Under the pieces are notes generated by a model. That model saw nothing but the letters and a program-made list of their open reading frames with translations. It did no database searches and had not been told where the DNA came from. Below are positions 11,681-23,119 of a stretch of 64,000 nucleotides of DNA, one piece after another; within the stretch, counting starts at the first letter, position 1, and each line of letters starts with the position of its first letter. Source of the stretch: Agapanthus africanus (lineage: Eukaryota > Streptophyta > Magnoliopsida > Asparagales > Amaryllidaceae); NCBI GenBank assembly GCA_030015575.1, contig CM057342.1, forward strand, positions 616,495,348-616,559,347, written 5' to 3'. The position numbers were made by a program, and so were the translations under genes.

Positions 11681-13795
11681 TGTAAGTTTACGGTAGCGCC
11701 CCGGCCGTCTAACAGACGCCAAATGCGGAACAAAAACTTTTTACAAACTGGCGCTATCGTGTACCGTAACCCGGATCTGCCATTAAAGCTAAACTAACAA
11801 ACTACAAAGCTGGTAGAAACGTTATACCGAATGATCCGAGTCCTTCGGTCTTCAACCATCATCCCACGCCTTGTTGCGGCTGCTCCGATCTCCTGAATCT
11901 CCAGTCTCGTCGTCCACGTGGCACCACGTCGACGGATCTTTAAACGGGCTCCCGCCTCTGAACCAAGGCAACTCGATCGTCAAGTTTGCCAAAAGAGACG
12001 ACCAAGATGAAGTAGAGAATGAGTAGAACACTTTGTGTCGTTACGTCCAAGGCTATGGACGAACGGTTAATGAAGTTGCCTTTTGGAATCGGGTGGAAAT
12101 GTGAAAGAGGCTATCTAATTTTCATGAACCCGAATCTATCATAATCTTTTCTCTAGCAATCATGAGCATCAAGAGGAGGGGAGGGGGCCGGCCACTTATA
12201 GAGAGGGAGGGAGGTGAGTGTAGGAGGAGGAAGGTGACCACAAAGGAAAATATCAACAACAAATATCTTAGCACCAAGTATGAAAGCATTAATGGAACTA
12301 ATGAATCATCACCTTTAGTCACCTCCACCATTAATGATCATTAAATACAACCATGAGTCACTAATCTTGTCATCACTTCTAGAACCTTCTAGAAGCATGA
12401 CTCACTCTCATGACTCACCCAAGAAGAGAAAAGATAATTCCGTATTTAACCGAATGTTAAATACGGCTGATAGAAAAACTGGAAACTGGCAATTTCCAAA
12501 AGTGATCCTGAAACGAATTTCAGGATAACCCCGTATCAGTATAAACATACCCGCATTTGTATTACGACCGAATGCAAATGCAACTGAGACAAAGATATTA
12601 TATCTACACAGTATAATACTGGGTTCCGGCTTAAACCAAAGCCTACCAGTATTATCTGTCCGAAAAACAACACGTGCGAAAACGCACATGCATTTTCCGA
12701 ACCTTGCCATAAACCCATATGGCCTCTACAACGTTTCGCCCGAACTTGGGAAAATGTCTGTGGGGGACTCTAATGACTCATCAACACACTGGCACTGAGT
12801 ATAACCTCTAGCACGTCAGAGGTACAAGCTGTACGTAACGGTTTGCCTATATATTGATTGGAAGGAAAGCTGACGAGCGAACTCATCTATAAACCCTACT
12901 GAGCCAGATAGTGACAATGTATATACAGTCCGGTCCGTTCGTCTAAAGAGTATCGCATATCGAGTCTAGGGGGGTGGATAAAGTCAGACCCCTAATAACG
13001 CGATAAATCGTGTCGGTATGAAGCCCATCACCACCTGAGAAACTACTGATCCAAATCAGTAATTCTCCACTACCTCGGCCGATGATTCCTAGTGATGGCC
13101 ACCCGTGCACTGCGCGACATCAACCCCCAATACCGGGAGAGACGAATCCCCGACGATCCGCTCACTTGCCTCCAATGTGGCTCGGGACTGTACCCAACTA
13201 AAACCTGTTTGCACAACTCCTTTGAGCGTGGTAGGGTAGTAATCTAAGCACAGTGGGAACTCACACGAGACAAATGACGATCTCAGGTCGATGAACTAAC
13301 CTGTACACATGTCACCAGGGAACTGCTATCTGACGATATGTATAATATCAACTAGCATGTTCCCGGCGAGTCCTGTCCGGTGTACTCATAACCTAATGAG
13401 CACCTGTATACATCTTAGGTGAACTAACCAACACCAATGGCTTGTGAGACCGGCCATCGCCCCTCATCCGGGTCTCGACTGTATACACTAGTCTACTCTG
13501 GAGTATCGATGCCCTGTCTCGAAACTCCCACGACCAGGGACACTTTAAGGATGTGCTTACAGACTCCAGCTCCCACGTATATGATCGCCATCATACTGCT
13601 GGTAGTCAAGCAAGAATCCTATGGGCTCTATCATCATGCAATAGTGAACTAAAGCATATATACGATGATAAAGACAAACCAGATAGCATACTATCATCTC
13701 TAGCAAGACTGTCATATCGGTATATGTCCTGCCTCAATCATTGCAATCACGTACCTGCGATCCAATAATGGACTTTGAGGGCACTATCTCCAACA
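11681..13795 (-). repeat. Copia B 5' LTR (right on the + strand)
   Basis: 2115 bp, same length as the left LTR, with about 55 scattered substitutions by hand count. It is followed by the target duplication gttta at 13796-13800. On the minus strand it ends at the primer-binding site. Confidence 0.9.
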
Positions 13796-13800
13796 GTTTA
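13796..13800. repeat. Target-site duplication of copia B, right copy
   Basis: gttta, identical to 4112-4116. Confidence 0.85.
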
Positions 13801-13925
13801 CTTGCATGTGATACCCTAATAGTCTAGCAAAGATCTTGTTTAGGGTTGTTCGGCACGGTTAAAAATTTTAATCGGGCATGGTTGATGCCTTGTAGTACCT
13901 TGTTAGAGTGCCTAGTAACCCTACA
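13801..13925 (+). repeat. Copia A 3' LTR, second piece
   Basis: The LTR resumes with cttgcatgtgatacc after copia B and ends with gcctagtaaccctaca, matching the end of the solo LTR (gcctaggaaccctata at 27286-27301). The next bases, caaaataaatg, belong to the gypsy A LTR. Confidence 0.8.
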
Positions 13926-14922
13926 CAAAATAAATGTTAAAACATTTTTTAACTTGATTGGACTTAGCCCAAGATTGGCCATAAGTCCTCAAATTCAGAT
14001 TAATTGAGCCCACATGCTCATAAACCTTTTAACAAATCTTAGTTCCAAACTGGACCACAGATCTTTCAACCAAAAGTGGTTCAAGGGTACATCTCTGAAC
14101 CCCTCTGATATATGTCGTTGTAATCCTTCAACGTCTTTAGAGAGGTGGCGGGTCCCGACAACCATACATTTCACATACTATGACGTCTTTAAACTGGACT
14201 GTGGGGTCCTTAAGCCCATGGACTATGATGTCCTTAACCTCGGACTGTGGGGTCCTTAAGCCCATGGACCGAGATGTCATTAAACTAAGATTAGACTGAG
14301 ATGTTCTTAAACTAACAATGGACCGTAATATCCTGAAACTAATTGACCACAATGTCCCTAAACTAAACAATAGAGTCTAAATGCTCTTTTGTTGGATCTA
14401 AACGATCCCGTTTAGTTGATCTTAGTCTAAAATTAGACTAACGTATCGTTAACCAACGTTTAAGTTGATCTTAGTCTCAAATGAGGCTAACGTATCCTTA
14501 AACCCAACCCCCAAACCCAAATCTAAGAAGATACGGATTTGAACTAATCCACGCCCTACGGGCGACAACATAAATTAGTCTCCGTATACAATCCACGAGC
14601 AACCAAAAACAAAACAAACACCCACGACACGAAGTGACCATCTGGAGAAAAAGAAAGTGGTTACCGCGATGTGGTAGCGTAATTAACTGCAGGGGCTTGC
14701 GCCTGCAGGTAAGAGCATCCCCACAATAAAAAAACCCTCGACGAGGGAGAATCTGACGAAATATGCTACATCGGCCGCATCCGTTTAAACCTTCGATACA
14801 TGGTGTCATAAATCAACTTGGGATCTTCGGAGAGGTGGACGGATACCACCAATTAGCATCTGCCCCGAAATTCAGGCAAGACGGACCTGCACGGTCGCGT
14901 CTCCGTGTTTCGGTGGGGAACA
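13926..14922 (+). repeat. Gypsy A 5' LTR, last third
   Basis: Matches 51136-52131 of the 3' LTR, starting aaaataaatgttaaaacat and ending ggtggggaaca. It holds an array of about 25 bp units (GGACC...ATGTCCTTAAACT, 14170-14350), the hairpins TTAGTC/GACTAA near 14425-14445, the motif GTATACAATCCACG at 14583, and a CTGCAGG/CCTGCAG hairpin near 14686-14708. The first 1.65 kb of the LTR lies upstream of the copia A insertion and outside the window. Confidence 0.85.
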
Positions 14923-14946
14923 GATTCTGGCATGCTCGGTGGGACC
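14923..14946 (+). other. Probable primer-binding site of gypsy A
   Basis: gattctggcatgctcggtgg follows the LTR end aaca directly. The same place in gypsy B (33129 onwards) reads gattctggcacgtccggtgg. The TGGC start just inside the LTR is typical of gypsy primer sites; I do not assign the tRNA. Confidence 0.55.
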
Positions 14947-15064
14947 TTTTCCTCTTTCCACTCCACACTTTGTGTGTCGTGTTCACGAACGAATCGTGGT
15001 TTGATTTCGTTGCCCTTGGGTTCGAGGTACTAAGATTTGGTTTTGCTCTTGTGCAGAAAAAGAA

Positions 15065-17430
15065 ATGGCCTCAAACTGCTCCAACTGCAACTGGAACTCC
15101 CGTTCCGCTTCATCTGGAGGTGTAACCTATGGGCCCCAAGCGGCCTCCCTGTTCAAGATGCCAGTGGAGCAAATAACTCAGGATACCACTGGACTATTCT
15201 TCGGGACCATGCTCCCACCCATGAACTTCAATGCCCCGCTGACGTTGCAGGAAGCCCCAAAGAAGTCGGTCTTTGATCGACTTACCACTACTGTGATCCC
15301 TCTCAACGGGTCGTCCAGCTCCAACGCCTCAGTCTTTGACAGACTGGGCCAAAGCTCATTTGGGCCCATGAAGAAGCCCGCGATACCGGAAAGAGTTATC
15401 CCTAAGCGGATAGCCATTCCTGCTTCTGAAGTCATCAAAGCGGCTTCTCCTGCCAAAGGGTCGGTCTTCACTAGACTGACAGTTCCGGCTCCCACTCCAG
15501 GCGAAGTCCTCAAAGCTACTTCCCCTGCCCAGAGGTCTGTCTTTGACAGATTGGACACTGCTTCTCAACGGACGTCAGTTTTCAAGAGGCTTGCGCTAGC
15601 GACAACCTTCGCCAACACAGGGGGCATGAGGAAGTCACCCCTATAGCTGAACCAACTCCATCTGCAAGACACGCTCGACGTCGCCACTGGCGCCGAGTAA
15701 GGAAAGCTGGGGGCATCTCCCCATCTAGACTAACTCCGCCATCTCCCATGGTGGAAATCAATGCTGCTGTTCCAACTGGGAACAGCTTCGAACCGCTTAG
15801 GAGGGTTCGCAAGAACTCTCCGACTGCCGTGCTGAAGAGATCTCCTCCACCTATGGAGATTACTACAGAAAAGAAGACGGAGCAGCCCCCTCAGCGGCTT
15901 TCTTCCAAAATTTATAAAGTCTGGCGACAGGTCCAGGAATCGGTAATTAACCAGGCCTACTATCGCAGGCCAAAGAAGCTTAAAGCTCAGCAAGAAAAGA
16001 GCCATCCCGTAGTACCACAGAAGATGTCATCCGTCTGGGTGCTCGCTGCAACGGCTCCCTCGACTTCAACCGCTCACAAGAGAAGGAGGCCAGAGAAAGC
16101 CCCTGTAACCGCGGTGAACCGCAAGAACGCTGAATCTAAACGCCCCAAGTCTAGGGGCATGGTAACACATACTGTTTATATGGCTTCCGGAAAAGAGGAA
16201 AGTCATGCTTCCACGGGTCATCGACCGCTTACCCGATCGATAACGAAGGCTCAGGAACAATAGCAGCAGAAACTTCAGGAGATGCTGACTGCAATGGCCG
16301 CACTCACTGGGCCGAAAGAAACTTCACAGAACTCAGAGCAGCGTCGGGAACAAGAAACTAATACTGAATTCCTCTGAAGAATGCTCGAGAGGAAAGAAAA
16401 AGAAGCCACGGAATACGCGGCCAACATAAAACGAATGGCTCTTTTGTTCCAAGACATAGACGGGATGATATTACAGCCGGAACCACCAGCTGAAGACCCC
16501 CCGATTATCATTGAAGACGACAGAGGGGAGACATCGAACCCTCCTCCGGCTCTTTCAACAGCCAAAGAGGAGACCATCTCCAAAGCTGCCCTGGATGATT
16601 ACATCGCTCAGCAAATACGAGCTTACCTGGCGAATGAAGCGGCCGGCCAAATTGTTAAAACTGGGCGACCATATCCAGGCTGGTATGATCAAATAAGGTA
16701 CCCGCCGGGATATACGATCCCTAAATTCCACGTATATAAGGGGACAGGAAATCCGATTCAGCATGTTGCACAGTTCAGGGCTCTACGTGGCAACACTGGA
16801 GGCGATGATAAACTGCTACTTCGCCAGTTCGTCGGCAGCTTGTCGGAAACAGCGTTCGAATGGTACTCTGAACTCCCGAACGACTCTGTCAAGACATTTG
16901 CGGAGATGGAGCTTCTGTTTACACAGATATTCGCAAGTGCTAGCGAGCGCACCCCGATCACTGCATTGATTAACGCCAGGGTAAATCCAGGCGAAACGCG
17001 GGTTCAATACACAATACGATGGCGGAATTTATGGTCGAAATATGAGCAGTGCATCGAACAAGCGCCAGCAGTGGGCATGTTCGTAGGCACTCTTGACCCT
17101 CAAGCGACTATTTCCCAATTTATGATGTTCTTCAAACCGATCACGTTCCAGGCCTTGATCGACAAACTGGCCCAAATGGACCAGATGGGTCATAGACCGT
17201 CTCCTTCAAAGCCGGAGTCGTGGAATGAAAAAGGGAAAGGGAAGGCGACCTTCGTCGCGAATACTCAACAACAGCCCAGTGCCCCAAAAATAACTAATCG
17301 CCTAGACGAGAGGCGGCGATTCTATAATGAGAAGATGAAGCGCTATTATTCGTTTCCCCGGGACAAAACGAAGAGACTGTTCGAGCTAGCAGTGCGTAAT
17401 AGGCTCATCAATCTGCCGAATCCAAAATGA
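15065..17430 (+). pseudogene. Gypsy A gag region with SVFxRL repeats and a retrotransposon gag domain
   Basis: Gag forms the particle that packages element RNA. The region starts with MASNCSNCNWNSRS at 15065; the equivalent start in gypsy B is at 33278. The first 200 residues carry five short SVFDRL-like motifs (for example KSVFDRL, ASVFDRL, GSVFTRL, RSVFDRL, TSVFKRL) in proline- and alanine-rich linkers. A basic stretch with KIYKVWRQVQESVINQ follows near 15910. The conserved gag core lies near 16660-17200, with YPGWYDQIRYPPGY, HVYKGTGNPIQHVAQF, LRQFVGSLSETAFEWY and FVGTLDPQATISQF. Gypsy B carries the same arrangement. It is a fossil with a few breaks. Confidence 0.8.
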
Positions 17431-18840
17431 CCGTTGCAACCCGGCGAGGCTAATAGTCCCAATTATTGCCCCTACCATCAGACGGTAAGCCATCCAATTG
17501 AAGATCGCTTCGTCTTTAAAGGATGGATTGAAGATCAATACCAACAAGGCAAATTTGCCCTGTCCGAGAATTGGAAAGTGAACCCACCACGGTCACACAC
17601 TCCCAAGAAGACGGACACACCAGGGCATCATGTTCTTTCGTACAAGAAGCTCCATAGGAGGTCGTTCTTTCAGCCAAGACTAAAAGAATGCTGAAGGATC
17701 TCCACACATGCCCGGCGATCAGGTGGAAGAATCCACTGGAACCCGAGATTATCGAGGGAATGCTGAAGCCACGCCCAACTCCAAAAATTGGTGATAACAG
17801 TCAAAGCGCTCACACCCAGCCATCAAAGTCTTCAAAGAAGAAGAAGAAAGCCAAGAAGCCCATGAAGCCTAGTGACAAGCGCACGGACTTGCAAAAACAG
17901 ATTGACGTGCTGGAAGAATATAACCAGAAGGCGCGGACCCCAGTCACACTCCAAGAATTTCTCAGCCACGTCCTTGAAGACGGAGATGATGACAATGGAG
18001 AAGACTCGTCGGGTGAATCTGAAGATTATGTGGCAAGTTGCCATGTGATCTCCCACTCGTCGATAGACGACGAAGAAGCTCTTTACACAGAGAAACTGGG
18101 GGCAGATCCTAAGCCAGAACTTCTAGGGCCATCAGACGAAATGATTGATGCATTCCTTGACGAAGCTTTTCTTAAAAGCAAAGCTGCTCGAGAGCGTGAG
18201 ATGGCCATATTTGAAAAAGCCAAATGTCAGCGAATGGATGAAAGGGTTGAAACACCCCCGCCAGATCAATGTACATCCGCCGCAAATAAAAGCAGGTTCA
18301 AGACGAGGATGGGGTTTGCCAAAGCCATATCGATGGGAATGAAGCCGCCACCCTCCGAAGGAAACATTCTTGGTGAAGCGGAAATACATCCTAACTACTG
18401 CTTATATCATCGAAAGATTGCGCACCCCACCGAAGAGTTCAATGCTTTTAAAAGATGGTAGCAGGGATATGTTGCTCACCGGCAACATTTCAAGCGGATG
18501 AAACGCAAAACTCGTCGGGAGCAAAGAAATACGTCCGAGGAGCGTAAAAGAACTACCGCAACTGTCACATGGTCGACGCTGGGGGATCACAAGTTCTCAC
18601 CTTCGGGAGCGACTCTGAGGAAGAAATGACTCTTGGCCCTCTCTTTAAAGAATCCATCTCGGGAAAAGAGGAAGAACTGGAGATCAGCAAAAATATTCAG
18701 CTGCGCAATCATACGCTGCCTGAAAAGAATCTTGGGCCCCCGAACAGTGGGTCAAATAGAAAAGATAAAGGGGAAAGAAAAGGTTCCTGAGGATATCTCC
18801 CTCGATGATCGAGTCGTCGAAGAGCTGACAGCCAAGGGCC
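17430..18840 (+). pseudogene. Gypsy A gag-pol linker with two CHHC knuckle-like motifs
   Basis: Two cysteine-histidine motifs of the form C-x2-H-x4-H-x4-C or close to it are seen: CPYHQTVSHPIED near 17467-17510 and CLYHRKIAHPTEE near 18400-18435. They resemble the zinc knuckles that Tat-lineage gag proteins use to bind RNA, and each is followed by a segment like FKGWIEDQYQQGKF. Between them lie a lysine-rich stretch (17830-17880) and an acidic stretch with long helices (17900-18220). The second domain pair suggests an ancient internal duplication. It is a fossil region with breaks. Confidence 0.6.
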
Positions 18841-20310
18841 CGCCCAAGAAAAGTAAGGTGGATTACAACGTTCTAGCACACCTGAGAAAGATACCCTCGC
18901 AGCTCAGCATTCTCGACGTCCTTCTGCTATCCAAAGAGGCGAGAGATTCATTGATCAAGGCAGTACAAGAGCTAGAGCAATTCCAAGCTTTTCTCGCCGA
19001 AGAAAAGATGAAGGACGAGCTGGAAAAAGTGCATAAAGCCGATATCACCTTCGGCGATGAAGATCTCCTCCTTGGGACATGCGAGCATAACCATCCTCTT
19101 TATGTCTCCAGATACTGTCATGATATCAAGATAGGCAAAATCCTGGTTGACAATGGGTCTTCCATCAATCTCCTCAACATGAGAGTGTTGAAGAAAATCT
19201 GCATGAGCGTTCAGCACCTCGCTCGTGATAAAATCACCATCTCCGGATTTGACTCCCAGTCATCACGGACACTTGGGTCTGTAATACTAACGTTGCACTT
19301 TGAGCTGCTCGTCACGGACATTAAATTTCACGTCATTGACGCCATGGCTTGCTACAACGCTTTACTCGGCAAACCTTGGTTACACGAGTACAACATCATC
19401 TTGTTTACACAACACCAGTGCATGAAGTATTTCAAGGATGGTCTCGAGTACACCGTAACAGGGGAACATAACCCGTTCTCCGTAAACGAAGTTCGCAAAT
19501 ATGAGGATGCAAAGTATTTCCTGCCTGATTTTGAAGACACAGAAAGATGTCGCAAACCGGAGGACAAGAATAAAGTTATCACCACTATTCTGGTCTTCGA
19601 AAGTGATACCGAGGAGGAAGAAGAAATAGTTTATTCAGGGCCGCCCCAATGCAACAAGCCGGGACCGTCCATCCCTATGTTGATCTTCGGCAGCGATTCG
19701 GAAGATGAGGTCAACGCTGTATTTTCCGCTCGACCATCAATGCAAGCCCTCGCTAGCAATGAGCGGAGTTTGCAAATTGTCATGGTTCCGCAAGAGCATT
19801 ACAAAGAGCTTGATGCGCTTGATACCTATAGTGTGCAAGAAATGCAGACATTCTACGTCCCTCCTAGGCGAAGAGATGAAAAAGCGATCCTCTTTTACCG
19901 ATCAACGGAGACCAGAGTGGAAAAAGAAATATGGCACGGCGCCGATTCTACGCTTGACAGGCTTCAGCCTATCCGACTGCCCAGATACTACACAGAAGGA
20001 TTGAAAAGGCTCTTGAGACGCCAAGGTGTACCTCTTAAGCAAACTGATCGACAAGCACGGTTCTATAACAGGATCTGGAACGTCCCCGGAACTCAACGAA
20101 AGTTGCCCAACAGGAGAATGGAAACGACCGGGCTTGGATATGTTCAATCCAAGAAACGGGAGCTATTTCGCGACTGCTACGTCATACATGACTTTGATGA
20201 AGAAGGAGATGTTCTGTCGGAAGATGCTAACCCTGAACCAGAACGAGCTCCCGCCGTGAAAATGCCAAGCCCGTCGTTCGAAGAACAAATGGACAAGCTT
20301 ATAAGGGAAG
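18840..20310 (+). pseudogene. Gypsy A aspartic protease region
   Basis: Retropepsin-like protease, which cuts the polyprotein. The segment KILVDNGSSINLLNMRVLKK near 19135-19195 fits the active-site loop of plant gypsy proteases, in which D-[TSN]-G-S-S is usual. DAMACYNALLGKPWLHEY near 19340-19395 is the conserved second half seen in Tat-lineage proteases. A helical segment precedes it (18880-19050). After it comes a long acidic and arginine-rich linker (19600-20310) that I cannot assign. The neighbours are the knuckle linkers on both sides. Confidence 0.75.
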
Positions 20311-20539
20311 CGGGTTGAAAGGTTCGAGATTACCATAATCGCGAAATAGCCATTTACGAGAAAGCCAGGACGCAGCGCCTACTTCAACGGGCCGTTGAGA
20401 ATGACAATGCTCCTCGTCGCCAACCCGTCATACGAAAGACCCGGCGCAGAAGCAGAAATAAACCCAAGAATGAAAAAAGCGTTCGACAGCGACAAAGCGG
20501 GACCAAGAAGCCCCGCGATCGAGAATCAACCAGCCTAGA

Positions 20540-20870
20540 CCCGTCTCTCGTAAAGAAGATGGGTCGAGCGTATTCTTTTTCCCAAGACAAGACAAGAAAG
20601 ATACTTGATCTTGTCATAAAGCATCAGATGATTACCCTCCCGGAGTCCAAGCACCCCGAGCACACAGGTGAAGTTAATCATCCAGACTATTGCTCCTATC
20701 ACCGAGCAATAGGACATCCTCTTGAAGACTGCTTCACCTTCAAGAACTGGGTCGAAGACCAATATCAACAAGGCAGGTTCGCTCTGTCCAGCAGTTGGAG
20801 GGTAACCCCGCCGCAGAAGCATGAACCAAAAGCCATGAAAGAAGAGCCGGATCAACATCGATCCTGAAAG
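20540..20870 (+). pseudogene. Gypsy A third CHHC knuckle module, between protease and RT
   Basis: CSYHRAIGHPLEDCFTFK near 20692-20745 has C-x2-H-x4-H-x4-C spacing and is followed by NWVEDQYQQGRFALSSSW, the same module that occurs after gag at about 17467. The lead-in sequence KMGRAYSFSQDKTRKILDLV near 20555-20620 also matches the lead-in of the gag copies (RYYSFPRDKTKRLFELAVRN). The module has therefore been copied to a place between protease and reverse transcriptase, which is unusual for gypsy elements. Confidence 0.65.
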
Positions 20871-20899
20871 CGGTCTCGCACCTGTCACGTGATAACGCT

Positions 20900-22160
20900 G
20901 TCAGAAGAAGAGCCCGAGAATATAGATGACCTCCCTTGGTGCTTCGAAAACGATGATGGCGAGGTGATCTCAGAATTTCCACCAGCGCCAAAAGAGCTGG
21001 AAGATGGGATACATGCTACTGCAGATAACCTCACAAAAATTGACTTGGGAATGGCAAACGACCCACGGCCGACGTTCGTCAGTGAGCTGTTGTCTGAAGA
21101 AAAGGTGGCTATGCTAAAGGACGTGCTCATGCAGCATAAAGATTGCTTCGCATGGAACTATTCCGAGATGCCAGGACTAGATCCAGAGATTACTGTCCAC
21201 AAATTCGCAATATCCCCGGACGTCAAGCCGATTAAACAAGTACCGAGAAGAATGCGGCTCGAGCTTAAGATGAGCATCAACACCGATGTCAAGAAGCTAA
21301 TCGACTCCGGCTTCATCCAAGAAGTTCAGTATCCTAACTGGATCGCCAATATCATCCCAGTGATGAAGAAAAATGGGACGGTGCGCATATGTGTGGACTT
21401 TCGGGATCTCAATAAAGCCTGCCCGAAGGACGACTTCCCAGTACTAGTCACTGAGCTGATGATAGATAATACGTCCACTCACAAAGTTTTCTCCTTCATG
21501 GACGGCTCATCAGGATACAATCAGATAAAGATGCATCCCGAAGACCAGAAGCATACCGCTTTCCGAACCCCTTTGGGCATATTCTGCTACAAGGTGATGC
21601 CTTTCGGTCTAAAGAACGCCGGTGCCACCTATCAGAGGGCCATGATGAAGATCTTCGATGAACTCATACATGAAATCGTCGAATGCTATATCGACGACCT
21701 CGTAGTTAAAAGCAAATCATACGAGGAACATTTAGAGCATCTGAAGATCGTGTTTCATCGCCTTCAGAAATATAACTTGAAGATGAACCCTCTCAAATGC
21801 GCGTTCAGAGTTTCCTCAGGCAAATTCCTAGGATTCGTCGTCCACCACCGAGGCATTGAGATAGACCCGTCGAAGATCAAAGAGATCTTGGAAATGCCTC
21901 CGCCAAGAACACTCAAGCAACTGCGGTCTCTCCAAGGGAAGCTCGCGTATATCCGGCGATTTATAGCCAATCTCTCCGGCAAGTGTCGTCCCTACAGTCA
22001 CTTGATGAAGAAGGGAACCCCGTTCGTTTGGGATCACAAATGCCAAAGCGCACTGGACGAAATCAAGCAATACCTGCAGAATCCGCCAGTACTAACCGCT
22101 CCGGTTAAAGGAAAGCCTCTCATTCTCTATACAACCGCCCTCGAAGATTCCTTAGGCGCG
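20900..22160 (+). pseudogene. Gypsy A reverse transcriptase
   Basis: Gypsy-type RT. Visible blocks: CFAWNYSEMPGLDPEI near 21150-21190, SGFIQEVQYPNWIANIIPV near 21310-21365, VRICVDFRDLNKACPKDDFP near 21380-21440, FMDGSSGYNQIKMHPEDQKH near 21495-21555, MPFGLKNAGATYQRAMMKIF near 21597-21655, and the catalytic ECYIDDLVVKSKS near 21680-21720. The connection domain follows with KFLGFVVHHRGIEIDPSKI. The best fit is the Tat lineage. The stretch is well preserved. Confidence 0.88.
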
Positions 22161-22179
22161 CTATGGGCATAAAAGAACG

Positions 22180-22960
22180 ATCAAGGGAAAGAAAGAGCTC
22201 TCTACTATCTGAGTCGAGTTCTCCTGGGGGCAGAAAGCAACTACTCCCCCATAGAAAAACACTGCCTAGCGTTGATCTTCGCGGTAATGAAGCTCAGACA
22301 CTACGCATTGGCACATGAGGTCCATCCCATATCAAAGGTGGATCCTCTCAAATATTTGATGTCGAATGCCATATTAACGGGACGACTCGCTAAATGGGCC
22401 TTGCTCTTGATGGAGTTCTCGATAACTTATCGGCCTCTTAAGGCGGTGAAAGGTCAGGCCATCGCCGACTTCCTTGCTGAACATCCGATACCCGCCGATT
22501 CTCCTTTGAACTGCGAGTTGCCCGACGAGCACGCGTTTCACACGATCGATGATGAGAGAAAGGAGAATGATACCCGATGGGAACTCTATTTCGATGGAGC
22601 ATCTTCCATGAAGAAGCGCAAACAAAGCACCCCCATAATCAAATCAGGGGTAGGCATCATCTTCGTGACTCCACAAGGAAGGATAATGCGCTTTGCTTTC
22701 TCCTTAACCGAACCGAGGACAAACAATGAAGCCGAGTACGAAGCTTTGATCGCAAGTCTTGAAATCGCCGTCGACATGGGAATTGAGAATCTCCTCATAT
22801 ACGGAGACTCCCAGCTGATCGTTAGTCAAGTAAACGGTGACTATCAAACGTGCAAACCAGAGTTGGTGAAATACGGCGAGAGAGTGCAGCAATTGCTGAC
22901 TCAAATCCCTGCCTATGCCCTGGAGAGCTTACCGTGTGCGGAAAATAGCTAAGCGGATGC
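22180..22960 (+). pseudogene. Gypsy A RNase H followed by a second (archaeal-type) RNase H
   Basis: The end of the usual gypsy RNase H is seen with SNAILTGRLAKWALLLMEF and VKGQAIADFLAEHP near 22360-22480. A second RNase H domain follows: WELYFDGASSMKKRKQ near 22575-22625, VGIIFVTPQGRIMRFAF near 22650-22705, NNEAEYEALIASLEIAVDMG near 22720-22785, and YGDSQLIVSQVNG near 22800-22840. The D-E-D order and the NNxAEYEALI motif identify the archaeal-type domain acquired by Tat-lineage elements. It assigns this family to Tat rather than Athila or chromoviruses. Confidence 0.85.
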
Positions 22961-23119
22961 ATTAGCCATGCTCGCTAAAGAATTGGCCGACAAAAACCTT
23001 GATGATGTGAGGGTCGTTGTGCAGAGCCATCGGGTTCTTGCACCGGCAGAAATATCTCCGGAATCTTCCAAAGAAAAGGGAGCGACCGAGCAAACGGCCC
23101 TATAAATAAAAGACCAGGA

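Larger units (their letters stand above)
4117..13795 (-). mobile_element. Copia B, complete minus-strand Angela-like element, non-autonomous
   Basis: A complete insertion with two 2115 bp LTRs, primer-binding site, polypurine tract and matching gttta target duplications, oriented on the minus strand and inserted into the 3' LTR of copia A. The internal region (6232-11680, 5449 bp) has no long readable polymerase. Only eroded stretches line up by eye with the polymerase of copia C, and the first 2 kb is a non-coding leader shared with copia C and D. A hand count finds about 55 differences between the LTRs (about 2.6%), roughly one million years at the usual grass rate. The coding part looks much older than the LTRs, with many breaks. 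Confidence 0.88.
1..13925 (+). mobile_element. Copia A, 3' part of an Angela-like Ty1-copia element, with copia B nested in its LTR
   Basis: The window opens inside the polyprotein of this element and runs through its polypurine tract into its 3' LTR. The 5' LTR, gag and protease lie before base 1. The polymerase has the copia order (integrase, reverse transcriptase, RNase H). The LTR start (TGTTAG, then ATGTATGCCCTAGAGGCC) and the upstream tract GTGCAAGTGGGAGAT resemble Angela-lineage elements known from cereals. The 3' LTR is split by copia B. After the LTR ends at 13925 the sequence continues as the middle of a gypsy LTR (matching 51136 onwards), so copia A was inserted into the 5' LTR of gypsy A. 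The part in the window has few breaks. Confidence 0.85.
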
